Shown: piece by piece, positions 35,022-46,316 of the stretch
Layout of the letters: each line of letters begins with the position of its first letter
How positions within the stretch are numbered: position 1 is the stretch's first letter
Source: Longimicrobium terrae
Lineage (GTDB): Bacteria > Gemmatimonadota > Gemmatimonadetes > Longimicrobiales > Longimicrobiaceae
Assembly (NCBI RefSeq): GCF_014202995.1
Contig: NZ_JACHIA010000003.1
Location: forward strand, 1-64,000
Length of the DNA: 64,000 nucleotides
Direction of reading: 5' to 3'
Program-made: the position numbers and the translations under genes
The notes under the pieces: model-generated
What the model saw: only the letters and a program-made list of their open reading frames with translations
Databases searched by the model: none
What the model was told of the DNA's origin: nothing

Positions 35022-35432
35022 ATGGCCCGCGCATGCAGCCGACGCGCTTTTCTGTCGTTTGCGATCTGTCTCGTACTGGCCGGCTGCGGCGGAGGGGACG
35101 GGCCCACCGAATCGGCCCCGGCGGCCAAGACTTCCAAGCTGGACGGTGAGTGGCGCGGAAAGGTCGACGAAGCGACGCTGTACCTGAGGCTGGCGGAGAG
35201 CCCGAACGGAAGCGTGGTGGGCGGACTGGGCAACCTTTCCGTGGTGCCCACCTTTCTGGAACTGAGAGTAGCGTCCAGCAGCTACATGCATCCGGACCTG
35301 TCCATGGTGCTCTCTTCGCCGGGGTACGAGCCCCTGAACTTCCGGGGCCAGCGCGTGCGCGACAACGTGATCAAGGGCAAGGTGAACGGATCGGGGTACC
35401 GCGACATCTCGGTGACGCTTACCCGGGAGTAG
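35022..35432 (+). CDS. Small lipoprotein of unknown function
   Basis: A 136-residue predicted lipoprotein, with a signal peptide and lipobox LAGC placing the lipidated Cys at residue 22, then a Gly-rich spacer. The mature part alternates short beta strands (LDGEWRGKVDEATLYLRLAE, then VGGLGNLS, LELRVASS, INFRG-like LNFRGQRVRDN and IKGKVNGSG). This pattern resembles small exported beta-barrel or calycin-like domains seen in Gemmatimonadota lipoproteins. No catalytic motif. A GGAG ribosome site lies ahead of the ATG. Neighbours give no hint of function. Confidence 0.75.
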   Translation: MARACSRRAFLSFAICLVLAGCGGGDGPTESAPAAKTSKLDGEWRGKVDEATLYLRLAESPNGSVVGGLGNLSVVPTFLELRVASSSYMHPDLSMVLSSPGYEPLNFRGQRVRDNVIKGKVNGSGYRDISVTLTRE

Positions 35433-35657
35433 GCGGCGCCGTCTGCGGCGGAACGTTCCGCTTCGCGGCACGAGGGATGGTCGTGGCGGATCAGGGGAGC
35501 AGGCCTTCCCGTCCACTTAGGGATGGCGCGCGCGACGCATTCGCGCGTCGCGCGGACGAACGTGCGTCACAAGTCCGCTCCATGAACCCGGACGGGCACT
35601 GCCCTTGCCATCCTCGCGCGCGGGAACACGCACTACACCACCAGACCATCGAGGCAC

Positions 35658-37844
<2,187 letters not shown>

Positions 37845-37913
37845 CACCAACTGCTTTCACGCGGAGGTCGCGGCGATCGCGGAGGTCGCGGGGGGAACAG
37901 CAACAGATCGGGA

Positions 37914-37994
37914 TCACGCAGAGGAGCAGAGCAGCAGAGAACAACAAAAGGCCACGTTCTTGTTCTTTCTCTGCTCCTCTGCTGCTCTGCGTGA
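37914..37994. repeat. CAGAG-rich long hairpin repeat after glgX
   Basis: 27-nt arms (37914-37940 and 37968-37994) pair with two mismatches around a 27-nt AT-richer loop. The arms consist of AGAGGAGCAGAGCAGC units; the second arm has the GAGCAGAG and CAGCAGAG units in swapped order. A similar type occurs at 54355-54406. Confidence 0.7.
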
Positions 37995-38087
37995 GACCTG
38001 TCGTTGATCTTTTCCTCCGTGACCTCCGTGCATCCTCCGTGACCTCCGTGTGAAACGGCAGTTTCCGGGAAGTGCACGAGACGCGAA

Positions 38088-38122
38088 AAGGGCCGCCGAT
38101 CTCCAGGAGACCGGCGGCCCTT
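38088..38122 (-). terminator. Rho-independent terminator of the second L,D-transpeptidase gene
   Basis: Stem AAGGGCCGCCG with CGGCGGCCCTT, extended by an inner TCTCC/GGAGA pair, followed by CTTTTCGCG on the minus strand. It lies 24 nt past the stop. Confidence 0.8.
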
Positions 38123-38145
38123 CCGTTCATCGAACCCGCCAAGAA

Positions 38146-38775
38146 TCAGGCGCGGATGCGTACCTGCACCGGCCGCGGCAGAACGACGTCGCGCGAGGTG
38201 GTGCGGTTGGCCACCGTCTGCTGGAACCACTGCGGGTTCCGCGGATCACCGCCGTTCACCATCACCAGACGCGCAAGCTCCACCGCGTCCTCGTTGCGCA
38301 TGCGGATGCACCCGTGCGAACGCGCGTTGCCCAGCGAGCTGATGGCGCCGCTGCCGTGGATGTAGTAGTCCGGCTCCTGAAAGAACATCTTCACCCGGCC
38401 CATGGGGTTGCCCGGAGAGCCCGGCGCCTCGCGCTTCTTTCCGCGCGCCCAGCTCGAAGCCGGCGGCGTCCAGCTGGGATTCCAGATCATGTGGCGGATG
38501 CGAAACGATCCCTGCGGCGTGGGATAGCCGTCTTCACCCACGGACACGGGAAAGCGCCGCACCACGCGCTCGCCGCTCATCACGTACAGCGCGCGGTCCG
38601 AGACGTCCACCGTGAGCGCGAAGCCCTCGATGCGCGCCGCGGGCTGTGCAATCGCCTGCTCCACCGACGACACGATCAGCCCCGAGTCGCGCACCGCGCT
38701 CTGCGCGTTCGCCGCCACCGGAGCCATCACCAGCGCCGCCGCAACCATCCAACCGCTCTTGTTCCAGATCCGCAT
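38146..38775 (-). CDS. L,D-transpeptidase, short form (YkuD domain)
   Basis: A 209-residue periplasmic enzyme with a signal peptide (MVAAALVMAPVAANAQS) followed directly by a YkuD domain. The active-site motif SHGCIRMRN has the catalytic Cys, and YYIHG precedes it. It shares the segment WNPSWTPPASSWARG with the longer enzyme at 18651-19709 but lacks that enzyme's long tail. A general role in 3-3 cross-linking or protein attachment to peptidoglycan is expected. An AAGG ribosome site precedes the ATG. The gene directs transcription toward glgX and ends in a good terminator. Confidence 0.9.
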   Translation of the reverse strand: MRIWNKSGWMVAAALVMAPVAANAQSAVRDSGLIVSSVEQAIAQPAARIEGFALTVDVSDRALYVMSGERVVRRFPVSVGEDGYPTPQGSFRIRHMIWNPSWTPPASSWARGKKREAPGSPGNPMGRVKMFFQEPDYYIHGSGAISSLGNARSHGCIRMRNEDAVELARLVMVNGGDPRNPQWFQQTVANRTTSRDVVLPRPVQVRIRA

Positions 38776-38966
38776 CGCCTTGCTCTGCTTTGAGTTGGCC
38801 TGACCTCACCTGTTCCCGGAAGAGCCAGGATCGTGCCAGGGACCAGCCTGCCATGGGCTGACGACGGTCCGCAAACCCCCGTCACCCCGCTTCCATCCGC
38901 CCCTGCACGGAAGCCGGTCAGGTAGCAATCTGACATCCACATCCAACTTCTGCAACCGACGCAGAT

Positions 38967-40193
38967 TCACTCCTCCGCGGGCGCCAGTGCGCGAAACACG
39001 CGGCGGCGAAGCATCTGCATGTCGATTTCCTGCTTGGGCAGGTAGGTGCGGTTGGTGAGCAGCACGAACCAGGTGCGCGAGACGGGATCGATCCACAGGC
39101 ACGTTCCCGTCACCCCCGTGTGGCCCAGCGCGAGAATGTTTTCGCACCCCTTGGAATCGGGAACCACACCCTCCCGGCAGTACACTTCCCACCCCAGCGC
39201 GCGCGTCCCCGCCCCGGGCTGCGGCCGCACGAAGCCGCGAACGGTGCGCCGCTGAAAGATGCGGATGTCGCCCAGACGTCCCTCGTTGGCGATCATCGCC
39301 GCGAAGCGCGACAGGTCGCGCACGGTGCTGAAGGCGCCCGCGTTGCCGCCGTATCCGCCCAGCCGGCGCGCCACCTCGTCGTACGATCCGCCGGTGTACG
39401 GCTCGTCGGAGTTTTCCAGGTACAGCGTGGGCGCGCAGTCCGCGCAGGGAGAACGTACCCCGACCTCCGTGGCCGTCATTCCCAGCGGTGCCCACACGCG
39501 CCACTTCAGGTAGCGCCCCAGCGGCTCCCCCGCCGCCTTTTCCGCCACGGCCCACAGGATGGCGAACCCCAGGTCCGAGTACAGCACGTCCACCCCCGGC
39601 TCCGCGATCAGCGGGCGGGTGATGATGTAGCGCCGCACCGCCGCGGGATCGTCGCTCACGATGTCCGCCGCACCCGCGCGCAGCCCGGCCGTGTGGGTGA
39701 GCAGGTGGCGGATGGTGACGCGGTCCTTGGCCCCGCCGCTGAACTCCGGCACGTAGTCACGCACGGGATCGTCCAGGTCCAGCTTGCGGTCTTCCACCAG
39801 CGCCATCACCGCCGCCGTCGTGGCCACCACCTTGGTGAGCGACGCCAGGTCGTACCGGGTGGAATCCGGGCTCACCGCCGCCGCGCTGTCGCTCCAGCCG
39901 ATGCGCCCGAACCCCTTCACCTCCTCCACCTGCTCGCGGTTGCCGGCGGCGAACGCCGCGCCGGGAAACGCCTGGCCGCGCACGTTGCGCGAAATCAGCG
40001 ACTCTGCCTTCGCAATGGACGCGGAGGGAATCGGCACCGGCGCGGGGGTAAGAAACCGCTCCACCGCGCCCGGCGGCTCCGGCACCGGCGGCCCCGCCGG
40101 ACGCCGCGACCCGGCCGCCGTCGCCAGCCCCAGGCCAAGACCGAGCACCACACCGCCCATCAGCAGCCCGTCCACCCGACCCAGACGCCTCAC
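38967..40193 (-). CDS. Serine hydrolase of the beta-lactamase/PBP4* fold
   Basis: A 408-residue exported or membrane-anchored hydrolase. The start is the GTG at 40193 (GGGAGGG site), giving an N-terminal hydrophobic helix (LLMGGVVLGLGLGLA) and a Pro-rich linker. The catalytic Ser118 and Lys121 form SLTK (DLASLTKVVA). The second motif is YSD at 205-207 instead of YxN, as in several esterase-type members (EstB family). A HTG box (GHTGVTGTCLWIDP) takes the place of KTG. It could be an esterase, peptidase or D-aminopeptidase; a true beta-lactamase is less likely. It diverges from the map gene. Confidence 0.88.
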   Translation of the reverse strand: MRRLGRVDGLLMGGVVLGLGLGLATAAGSRRPAGPPVPEPPGAVERFLTPAPVPIPSASIAKAESLISRNVRGQAFPGAAFAAGNREQVEEVKGFGRIGWSDSAAAVSPDSTRYDLASLTKVVATTAAVMALVEDRKLDLDDPVRDYVPEFSGGAKDRVTIRHLLTHTAGLRAGAADIVSDDPAAVRRYIITRPLIAEPGVDVLYSDLGFAILWAVAEKAAGEPLGRYLKWRVWAPLGMTATEVGVRSPCADCAPTLYLENSDEPYTGGSYDEVARRLGGYGGNAGAFSTVRDLSRFAAMIANEGRLGDIRIFQRRTVRGFVRPQPGAGTRALGWEVYCREGVVPDSKGCENILALGHTGVTGTCLWIDPVSRTWFVLLTNRTYLPKQEIDMQMLRRRVFRALAPAEE

Positions 40194-40358
40194 GTTCCCT
40201 CCCCCGGTCTTCCGACGCTGCATCCCCGAATGCGACAGCGAAATGCACGGAGCTTGCCGCGGCTCACCCGTGGCGCCATCGGTGCGAAAGGGGGTTCCGC
40301 GATCCGCATCCATCCGCCACATTTGCAGCCAGCCAAACACGTACAGGGAGAACGGCGG

Positions 40359-41102
40359 ATGTCGATTGAAACGGAAACGGAACTGCAGGGGCTGCGGCGC
40401 GCCGGCCACGTGGTGGCGCTCACCCTTCGCGCCATGCGCGAGGCGGTGCGCGAGGGGATCACCACGGGCGAGCTGGACGAGGTGGCCGCGCGGGTGATGG
40501 CCGAACACGGCGCCCGCCCCGCGCCCAAGATGGTGTACGGCTTTCCCGGCAGCACCTGCATCAGCGTCAACGACGAGGCGGTGCACGGCATTCCCGGCGC
40601 TCGGCGGCTGGAAAAGGGTGATGTGGTGACGCTGGACGTCACGCTGGAGCTGGACGGCTATTTTTCGGATGCGGCGATCACCGTCGGCGTGGCGCCGGTG
40701 GCGGAAACCGCGCGGCGGTTGATCGTGGCGGCGGAGGCGGCGTTCCATGCCGGGGCCAAGGCGGCGCGGGCGGGCGGACGCCTTTCCGCCGTGGGCGCGG
40801 CGGTGGAGGCGGAGGTGGAGCGCCGGGGCTTCCGCGTGCTGCGCGATCTGTGCGGCCACGGCATCGGCCGCGCCATCCACGAGGAACCCCAGGTGGTCAA
40901 CCACGCGCTGCGCGGCGACCGGACCGTGCTGACGGACGGGCTGGTGATCGCGCTGGAGCCGGTGATCGCCGCGTCCACGCGCCGCACGCGCGAGACGGGA
41001 GACGGGTGGACCATCAGCACGGCGGATGGCGGCCTGAGCGCCCACTTCGAGCACACCATCGTCATCACCCGCGGCCGGCCGCTGCTGCTGACGGCGGCGT
41101 AA
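40359..41102 (+). CDS. map: Type I methionine aminopeptidase
   Basis: A cytosolic di-metal enzyme that removes the initiator Met from new proteins. At 247 residues it is typical. Metal ligands are visible: Asp in VVTLDVTLEL, Asp in FSDAAITVG, His in GHGIGRAIHEEP, Glu in VIALEPVI and Glu in AHFEHTIVIT. The chain begins MSIETETELQGLRRAGHVV, with GGGAG upstream of the ATG; a much longer upstream frame is antisense to the serine hydrolase and was discarded. The location away from the usual secY-map-infA cluster suggests an extra or relocated copy. The initiator tRNA lies 600 bp downstream. Confidence 0.95.
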   Translation: MSIETETELQGLRRAGHVVALTLRAMREAVREGITTGELDEVAARVMAEHGARPAPKMVYGFPGSTCISVNDEAVHGIPGARRLEKGDVVTLDVTLELDGYFSDAAITVGVAPVAETARRLIVAAEAAFHAGAKAARAGGRLSAVGAAVEAEVERRGFRVLRDLCGHGIGRAIHEEPQVVNHALRGDRTVLTDGLVIALEPVIAASTRRTRETGDGWTISTADGGLSAHFEHTIVITRGRPLLLTAA

Positions 41103-41164
41103 AACGGCTGCCCCCGTCCGGGCACGTCCCCTGCCCTCCCCGTTGCGGACATGACGGAGGAGCG

Positions 41165-41638
41165 ATGATGGAACCGACGGTTCGGACGGCGCGGCGGGCG
41201 GCGCTGCTGCTGGGCGTGGGGATGGGCGGCTTTGTGGACGGCATTGCGCTGCACCAGATCGCGCAGTGGCACAACATGCTGTCCGCGCGCGTTCCGCCGC
41301 ACGGCATGGAGGCAATGCGCACCAACATGACGGCGGACGGCCTGTTCCACGCGGGCGTGTGGATCGTCACGCTCGCCGGCGTATTCACGCTGTGGAGCGC
41401 GGGCCGCCCGGGCACGCCGCTTCCCCCGTTGCGGGCGGGAACGGGATGGATGCTGATGGGCTGGGGCGGGTTCAACCTGGTGGAAGGGATCATCGACCAC
41501 CACCTGCTGAACCTGCACCACGTGCGCGACCTGCCGGTGCACGTTCCCGCGCTGGACTGGCTGTTTCTGCTGGTGGGCGGCGCGGGACTGCTGCTGGCGG
41601 GGTGGGCGATGGCCCGGCCGTTTGCCGCCAGGGGATAG
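41165..41638 (+). CDS. DUF2243 membrane protein
   Basis: A 157-residue membrane protein with about four hydrophobic segments (AALLLGVGMGGFVDGIALHQ, then VWIVTLAGVFTLW, GWMLMGWGGFNLVEGI, and WLFLLVGGAGLLLAG). Conserved His and Asp residues lie in and near the helices (GFVDGIALHQ, GLFHAGVW, IDHHLL), which is the signature of the DUF2243 family and may mean metal or haem contact. A good GGAGG site lies before the ATG. Function unknown. It follows map by 62 bp and is closed by a strong terminator. Confidence 0.85.
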   Translation: MMEPTVRTARRAALLLGVGMGGFVDGIALHQIAQWHNMLSARVPPHGMEAMRTNMTADGLFHAGVWIVTLAGVFTLWSAGRPGTPLPPLRAGTGWMLMGWGGFNLVEGIIDHHLLNLHHVRDLPVHVPALDWLFLLVGGAGLLLAGWAMARPFAARG

Positions 41639-41667
41639 ACGAAGGACGTCGTCCGGCTGGACGCAGA

Positions 41668-41710
41668 AACAGCACGGCCCCGTACCGGAAAGGTACAGGG
41701 CCGTGCTGTT
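41668..41710. terminator. Bidirectional terminator between the DUF2243 gene and tRNA-fMet
   Basis: A perfect 13-bp stem AACAGCACGGCCC/GGGCCGTGCTGTT, with an inner GTACC/GGTAC stem, stands between convergent transcription units. It ends the plus-strand gene and the minus-strand tRNA. Confidence 0.8.
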
Positions 41711-41714
41711 CACA

Positions 41715-41788
<74 letters not shown>

Positions 41789-42274
41789 GCCAGGACATGT
41801 CAGAGAGCGGTGTTTGAAGCCTGATACGTGAGTATCGTTGGGTGACATCCCCCGCGTTTTCCGCGATGCACTCTCGAGCTTCGCGTCCGTGCGGAGATCA
41901 GCCCCCGGCTTCAATGATATCGGCTCAAACAGAGAAACTCTCTGCCATGTCGATGCACCGAATCTACTCCCCGCATAAGCATCTGTCAACCCGGCGGTTA
42001 CGGTGTACATCTGTGCCCGGGGATGACGCCGGTGCGCCGTGGCGGGCATGCCGCGTGCGCCATCCTGTCCCCGTGCGGGCGACGACGCCCGCCAGTGCCC
42101 CTGCGCAACCATGCCCACGCCCCGCGAAGCCCAGAACGATCCCGCCGCCCGCCGCGCGGAACCGCGGATGGAGCCGCGCCACTTTGAGCGCAAGATCGAC
42201 TGCGCTCCGGCCGCGCGCCCGCCCTGGCGCGCCGCGCCGGACGACCGCGCGAGCCACTCTCCGCCGCGCAACGC
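41789..42274. other. Region upstream of tRNA-fMet and of the hydrolase gene
   Basis: The tRNA promoter is at 41961-41989 on the minus strand, giving a leader of about 165 nt before the mature tRNA. No coding signal, and no clear promoter for the plus-strand hydrolase. Confidence 0.5.
41961..41989 (-). promoter_or_regulatory. Sigma-70-type promoter of tRNA-fMet
   Basis: On the minus strand, a perfect TTGACA (41989-41984), 17 nt spacing and TAGATT (41966-41961). This is the closest match to the consensus seen in the window. Confidence 0.8.
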
Positions 42275-42907
42275 GTGAAACTGCAACCGGTTGCGTCGGG
42301 ATCGCTGAACGCGCTGCTGTCCCTCCCCGAGCCCGGGGACGGACCGCGGCCGGTGCTCTGCTTTCTGCACGGGTATGGCGAGGCGGCGCCTCTGGACATC
42401 CACGCCGCGGTCACCAAGATCGGCCCGCTGAGCGCGGGCGCGTCTCCGGCGGCGGTGCGCGAATTCATCATCGCCGCGCCGCAGCTGCCGCTCGCGGGCG
42501 ACAACTGGCGGCTGGAGGCGGATTCCGTGCGGTCGCTGGTCCACACGCTGCACACGGAGCACGGCGGCGATCCGGCGCGGACGTACCTTACCGGGTTCAG
42601 CTTTGGCGGAAACGGGGTGATGGACCTGGCCCTCGCGCAGCCGGAGCTGTGGGCCGCGCTCTGGCCGGTGGATCCCACCCGCGTGCCGCGGCGCGATCCC
42701 GGGAAGCCGGTGTGGCTATCCGTCGGGCACGTCGCCCGCCACGCGACCGATGCGTTCGCCGCGTCCATGCAGTTGCGGCCACCGGCGGAACACGGGACCG
42801 GTGATCGCGTGTACCTGGACGAGGGCGAAGACCATGTCGGCTCCGCGCGGCTGGCGTACGCGGACGACCGGATCTACGCATGGCTCCTTCGGCACCGGCT
42901 GGGCTGA
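42275..42907 (+). CDS. Alpha/beta hydrolase, dienelactone hydrolase-like
   Basis: A 210-residue cytosolic esterase-like protein. It shows the oxyanion-hole segment LCFLHGYGEA, the nucleophile elbow GFSFGGNGVMDLA (Ser in the GxSxGG turn) and a C-terminal His in DEGEDHVGSARL. The catalytic Asp is likely in the TRVPRRDPG or LDEGE region; this was not resolved. The start is a GTG without a clear ribosome site, so the true N terminus could differ by a few codons. It stands 120-130 bp before a second, different alpha/beta hydrolase on the same strand. Confidence 0.78.
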   Translation: MKLQPVASGSLNALLSLPEPGDGPRPVLCFLHGYGEAAPLDIHAAVTKIGPLSAGASPAAVREFIIAAPQLPLAGDNWRLEADSVRSLVHTLHTEHGGDPARTYLTGFSFGGNGVMDLALAQPELWAALWPVDPTRVPRRDPGKPVWLSVGHVARHATDAFAASMQLRPPAEHGTGDRVYLDEGEDHVGSARLAYADDRIYAWLLRHRLG

Positions 42908-43030
42908 TCCCTCGCGATGTGCGAGGGCGCGCTCGATGAGCACCCCAGGCTGGCGCATCTCGCGTGGCTGATTCGAAGGATCCAGAATCGGCCACGCGTC
43001 GCATTTTCCAAGATCCCGATCCTGAGCGAC

Positions 43031-43774
43031 GTGCCGATCCGCTTTAAATCCCGCACGACGGCCGGTGTGCCGCTCCTGCTCGCCTTTCCCGCCACGGCGG
43101 AAGGGGCGCTGCCCGCGGTGCTCTGGTTCCACGGCTTCGGCGTGGACAGCACGGTGCACCGGCCGGAACTGCAGGCCCTTGCCGAAGCCGGGTTTCTCGC
43201 CGTGGGCGTGGACGCCGCGGGGCACGGGCGGCGGCGGCTTCCGGACCTGCAGGAGCGCATCGACCAGCCGCACGAGCAGGCGCTCCGGACCATGATTGCC
43301 CTCGCGGAGCAGACCGCGGCGGAGATTCCGTCCCTGGTCCGCGCGCTGGCGGATGAGGGGATGGCGGATCCGGATCGCGTGGCGCTGGCCGGCGTGTCCA
43401 TGGGCGGATACGTCGTGTACCGCGCGCTGCTGGAGCCGGTGAAGGTGCGCGCCGCGGTTTCCATCCTGGGATCGCCGGAGTGGCCGGAGGGCGACAGCCC
43501 GCACCGCCACCTGGATGCGTTCCGCCGCACCGCGCTGCTCTCCATCACCGGTGAGCGCGACGAGAACGTGCCCCCGGACGCAGCGCGCGAGCTGCACCGC
43601 CGCCTGGCGGAACAGAATCCGCCATCCGTGCACCGCTATGTGGAGATCCCCGGTGCCCCGCACCTGATGGACGGCGCGCAGTGGGCGACCGTGACGGACG
43701 AGATGCCGCGGTGGCTGAAAACGCACGTCCTGCCCCGCCCCGCCTGCACCCTGAATCCGACAGAGCCGCGATGA
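43031..43774 (+). CDS. Alpha/beta hydrolase (acyl-hydrolase/esterase type)
   Basis: A hydrolase of the prolyl-oligopeptidase/dienelactone family. It shows WFHGFGVDSTVH, the nucleophile elbow LAGVSMGGYVVYR, Asp in ITGERDENVPP and His in IPGAPHLMDG, so a complete Ser-Asp-His triad is likely. The GTG at 43031 fits the domain edge, but an in-frame ATG at 42917 would add 38 residues that look unlike the family. Its stop overlaps the next gene's ATG by four bases. Substrate unknown. Confidence 0.8.
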   Translation: MPIRFKSRTTAGVPLLLAFPATAEGALPAVLWFHGFGVDSTVHRPELQALAEAGFLAVGVDAAGHGRRRLPDLQERIDQPHEQALRTMIALAEQTAAEIPSLVRALADEGMADPDRVALAGVSMGGYVVYRALLEPVKVRAAVSILGSPEWPEGDSPHRHLDAFRRTALLSITGERDENVPPDAARELHRRLAEQNPPSVHRYVEIPGAPHLMDGAQWATVTDEMPRWLKTHVLPRPACTLNPTEPR

Positions 43775-44100
43775 AGGTCACCATCCGTCCCGCCGTTCCG
43801 GCGGAGAAGCTGGCCCACATGGTTCCGCCCGCGTACCGCGACGCGGTCCAGGCGGCTACGGGCGGCAGCGGCACCTGGTCGCTTCTCCTGTTCGCGCACT
43901 CGCCGCGGGACGTGGTCCCGTCGCCGCCGGTGCGCAAATCGATGCGCCGGCTCAAGATGCCCGCCCCGGACGGCATTCTCGCTGTGGGCACGGTGTTCAC
44001 CGAGGAAGCGCTCGCGCTTCTGGAGGAAGCCGGCGCACGGGCCGTCGCCTTTCGCAAGGCGAAGTGGACGGACGAATCCGCCCGCGCCCGCCAGCTTTGA
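43771..44100 (+). CDS. Small protein of unknown function
   Basis: A 109-residue hypothetical protein. Its ATG overlaps the stop of the upstream hydrolase (ATGA), so the pair is translationally coupled. The sequence has mixed charge, no signal peptide and no membrane segment. Segments such as MKVTIRPAVPAEKLAHMVPP and VGTVFTEEALALLEEAGARA suggest a small alpha/beta domain. I do not recognise a family. The gap to the next gene is 80 bp, so one transcript with the Omp85-like gene is possible. Confidence 0.65.
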   Translation: MKVTIRPAVPAEKLAHMVPPAYRDAVQAATGGSGTWSLLLFAHSPRDVVPSPPVRKSMRRLKMPAPDGILAVGTVFTEEALALLEEAGARAVAFRKAKWTDESARARQL

Positions 44101-44180
44101 CCCGCATCTCCACCCACCCGGCCGCGTCCAGGCTCCCGCGCGTCGCAGCCGGACCATCCATCTCCCGACCCGAACGTACC

Positions 44181-46316
44181 ATGCACCCCACGGCGATGCT
44201 GGGACTGCTCCTGTTGGCCATCGCCGGTCCGGCGCGCGCGCAGGCGCCGGCTCCTCCGCGCGTGGAGGCCGTGCGCTTCAGCGGCGTGCGCGCCCTCCCG
44301 CAATCCGTGCTGCGCGACAGCATCGACACACGCCGGGGGGAGTGCGGATCCGTCTTTCTGGCACCGGTTTGCGCGATCTCCGGCGCCGGCCGTCAGACAG
44401 TGCGGCTGGACACGGCGGCGGTGCGGCTGGATGAGGTCCGCATCGCCGGAATCTACGCTGCGCGCGGCTATCCCGATGCGCGCGCCGTCGCGGAGGTGTC
44501 GCCTTCCGGTACGGACGAGGTGACCGTCACCTTCCGCGTCACGGAAGGCGAGCCGGTCCGCATCCGCACGGTTCGCGTCACCGGCGGGGAGGATATCTTG
44601 GGCGCGGCGGTGGACCCGATGCCGCTGCGGGCGGGCGGCATCTACGCCCCGGCGGACGTGGAGGCGGCTCGACAGCGGATCGGGCGGCGGCTCACGGCCA
44701 CCGGCCGCGCGTTCGGGCAGGTGGAGGTGCAGGCGGTGGCGGTAGAGGGAAGGCGCGAAGTGGATCTGACGCTGCAGGTGACGCCGGGGCCCGTCGCCGT
44801 CTTCGGCGCGACCTCCGTGTCGGCGGAGCGACCTCTGCGCGACCGCGACATCCGCTCGCGGCTGGCCTTCCGCCCCGGCGAACGCTTCTCCCCCGCCAAG
44901 CTGGACCAGACGCTGGAGCGGCTGTACGCGCTCCCCGTCGTGCGGACGGCGGAGGTCATCCCCCGCGCCTCTGGCGCCAGCGGCGACACGGCCATCGAGA
45001 CGCTGGTGACCGCGGAGCCGGGGAAGCTGGGCGCGTATCAGTTCCTGGGAACGGTGTCGTCCACCACCTGCCTGGGCGCGGACGCCATGGTGAGCCGCCG
45101 CTACGCGTTCGGCGCGCCGCGCACCATTACGCTCGGCGCGGGCGGCAGCAATCTTGGGCGCAGCCTGCTGGGCGGCGCCGGGTGCAGCACCCGCGAAACC
45201 GGCGAGTTCACCGATCCCAACTACTACGTACGGGCGGACTTGCACGAGCCGCTCGGCGCCGACACCTGGCTGCTCCTGCGCGGCGCGGTGCAGCGCGAGG
45301 TGGCACCGGGCGCGTTCATCCGCCGGGGCGTGCAGGCGCGTGCGGAACTGCGGCGTACGCTCGCTGGCGGATTGCAGGTGGGCGTGGCCTACTCGCCGGA
45401 GCGCGGCGACAACCGGCCCGCCGCGCCCGTGTTCTGCGCGGTCGCCGGGGAATGCACCACCGAGGCGCTGGACCGCCGGCTGACACTGGCGCCGCTGGAG
45501 GTGAACGCGACGTGGAGCCCGCGGCGCGCCCGGCGCATCGGGCTGGAGCTGCCGCGCGCGGACATCACCGGCGCGGCCCCCGTGTGGCTGTACTCCCTGC
45601 GCGGCAGCCTGGCCGGCGCGGATGCGATCACCGGCTCGGAGTATCGTTTTGCGACAGCGCTGCTGGATGGCGCGATTACGCGGCTGGTGAGCCGCCGCGC
45701 GGAGGTGGCGGCTCACGCGCGGCTCGGCGTTCTTGTGGGCGGCGGCGAGCGGCTTCCCGCGCAGGCGCGACTGTACGGCGGCGGACCGCGCGGAGTGCGC
45801 GGGGTGCCGCAGAATCTGCTCGGCCCGCGGGTCCTGCTGCTTCCCGACAGCGACGTGCTTCCCGACGGCTGCACGCTCGCGACCGGGGGCTGCGAGGGCG
45901 TGGACATCGACCCGGACGACGTGCGGGTGCGCGCGGTCGGCGGGGACGCGCTGGCGGAAATCAACCTGGAAAGCCGGTTGTGGCTGTCCCGCGGCGTGAT
46001 GCTCGCCGGGTTCGTGGACGTGGGGATGATGCACGCGGACCTTCCCTCGTCGCCCACCGGGGCCCTGCCGCGCACGGAAACCGTCGTGTCGCCGGGGCTG
46101 GGCGTGATGGCGGGGCTGCCGTTCGGGGCGCTGCGGCTGGACGCGGCGCTGGATACCCGCCCTACCCGAATGCTGCCGCTCGTGACGCGAAACGAGGAGA
46201 CCGGCGCGTACATCAACCTGGGCGGCGTGCAGTACGACCGCACCCGCGGCGGCAGCGGATTCGACGCCCTCCGCCGCCGCATCACCTTTCAGATTTCCAC
46301 CGGAATCCCATTCTGA
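44181..46316 (+). CDS. Omp85-family outer-membrane protein (BamA/TamA-like)
   Basis: A 711-residue outer-membrane protein with a signal peptide (AMLGLLLLAIAGPARAQA). The N-terminal half holds POTRA-type repeats (VEAVRFSGVRALPQSVLRDS, VRLDEVRIAGIYAARGYPDA, IRTVRVTGGEDILG, VEVQAVAVEGRREVDLTLQV). From about residue 290 comes a 16-strand-like barrel. The barrel contains the Omp85 signature LYGGGPRGVRG and ends in a strand with terminal Phe (RRITFQISTGIPF), as bacterial outer-membrane proteins do. A role in inserting or moving outer-membrane proteins is expected. The start at MHPTAML was chosen by signal peptide position. Confidence 0.9.
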   Translation: MHPTAMLGLLLLAIAGPARAQAPAPPRVEAVRFSGVRALPQSVLRDSIDTRRGECGSVFLAPVCAISGAGRQTVRLDTAAVRLDEVRIAGIYAARGYPDARAVAEVSPSGTDEVTVTFRVTEGEPVRIRTVRVTGGEDILGAAVDPMPLRAGGIYAPADVEAARQRIGRRLTATGRAFGQVEVQAVAVEGRREVDLTLQVTPGPVAVFGATSVSAERPLRDRDIRSRLAFRPGERFSPAKLDQTLERLYALPVVRTAEVIPRASGASGDTAIETLVTAEPGKLGAYQFLGTVSSTTCLGADAMVSRRYAFGAPRTITLGAGGSNLGRSLLGGAGCSTRETGEFTDPNYYVRADLHEPLGADTWLLLRGAVQREVAPGAFIRRGVQARAELRRTLAGGLQVGVAYSPERGDNRPAAPVFCAVAGECTTEALDRRLTLAPLEVNATWSPRRARRIGLELPRADITGAAPVWLYSLRGSLAGADAITGSEYRFATALLDGAITRLVSRRAEVAAHARLGVLVGGGERLPAQARLYGGGPRGVRGVPQNLLGPRVLLLPDSDVLPDGCTLATGGCEGVDIDPDDVRVRAVGGDALAEINLESRLWLSRGVMLAGFVDVGMMHADLPSSPTGALPRTETVVSPGLGVMAGLPFGALRLDAALDTRPTRMLPLVTRNEETGAYINLGGVQYDRTRGGSGFDALRRRITFQISTGIPF

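Larger units (their letters stand above)
37845..38145. other. Convergent intergenic region with hairpin repeat and terminator
   Basis: It separates convergent glgX and the second L,D-transpeptidase. It contains CGGAGGTCGCGG-type repeats flanking a long hairpin (37914-37994), GACCTCCGTG direct repeats (38011-38050), and the terminator at 38088-38122. No gene. Confidence 0.65.
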
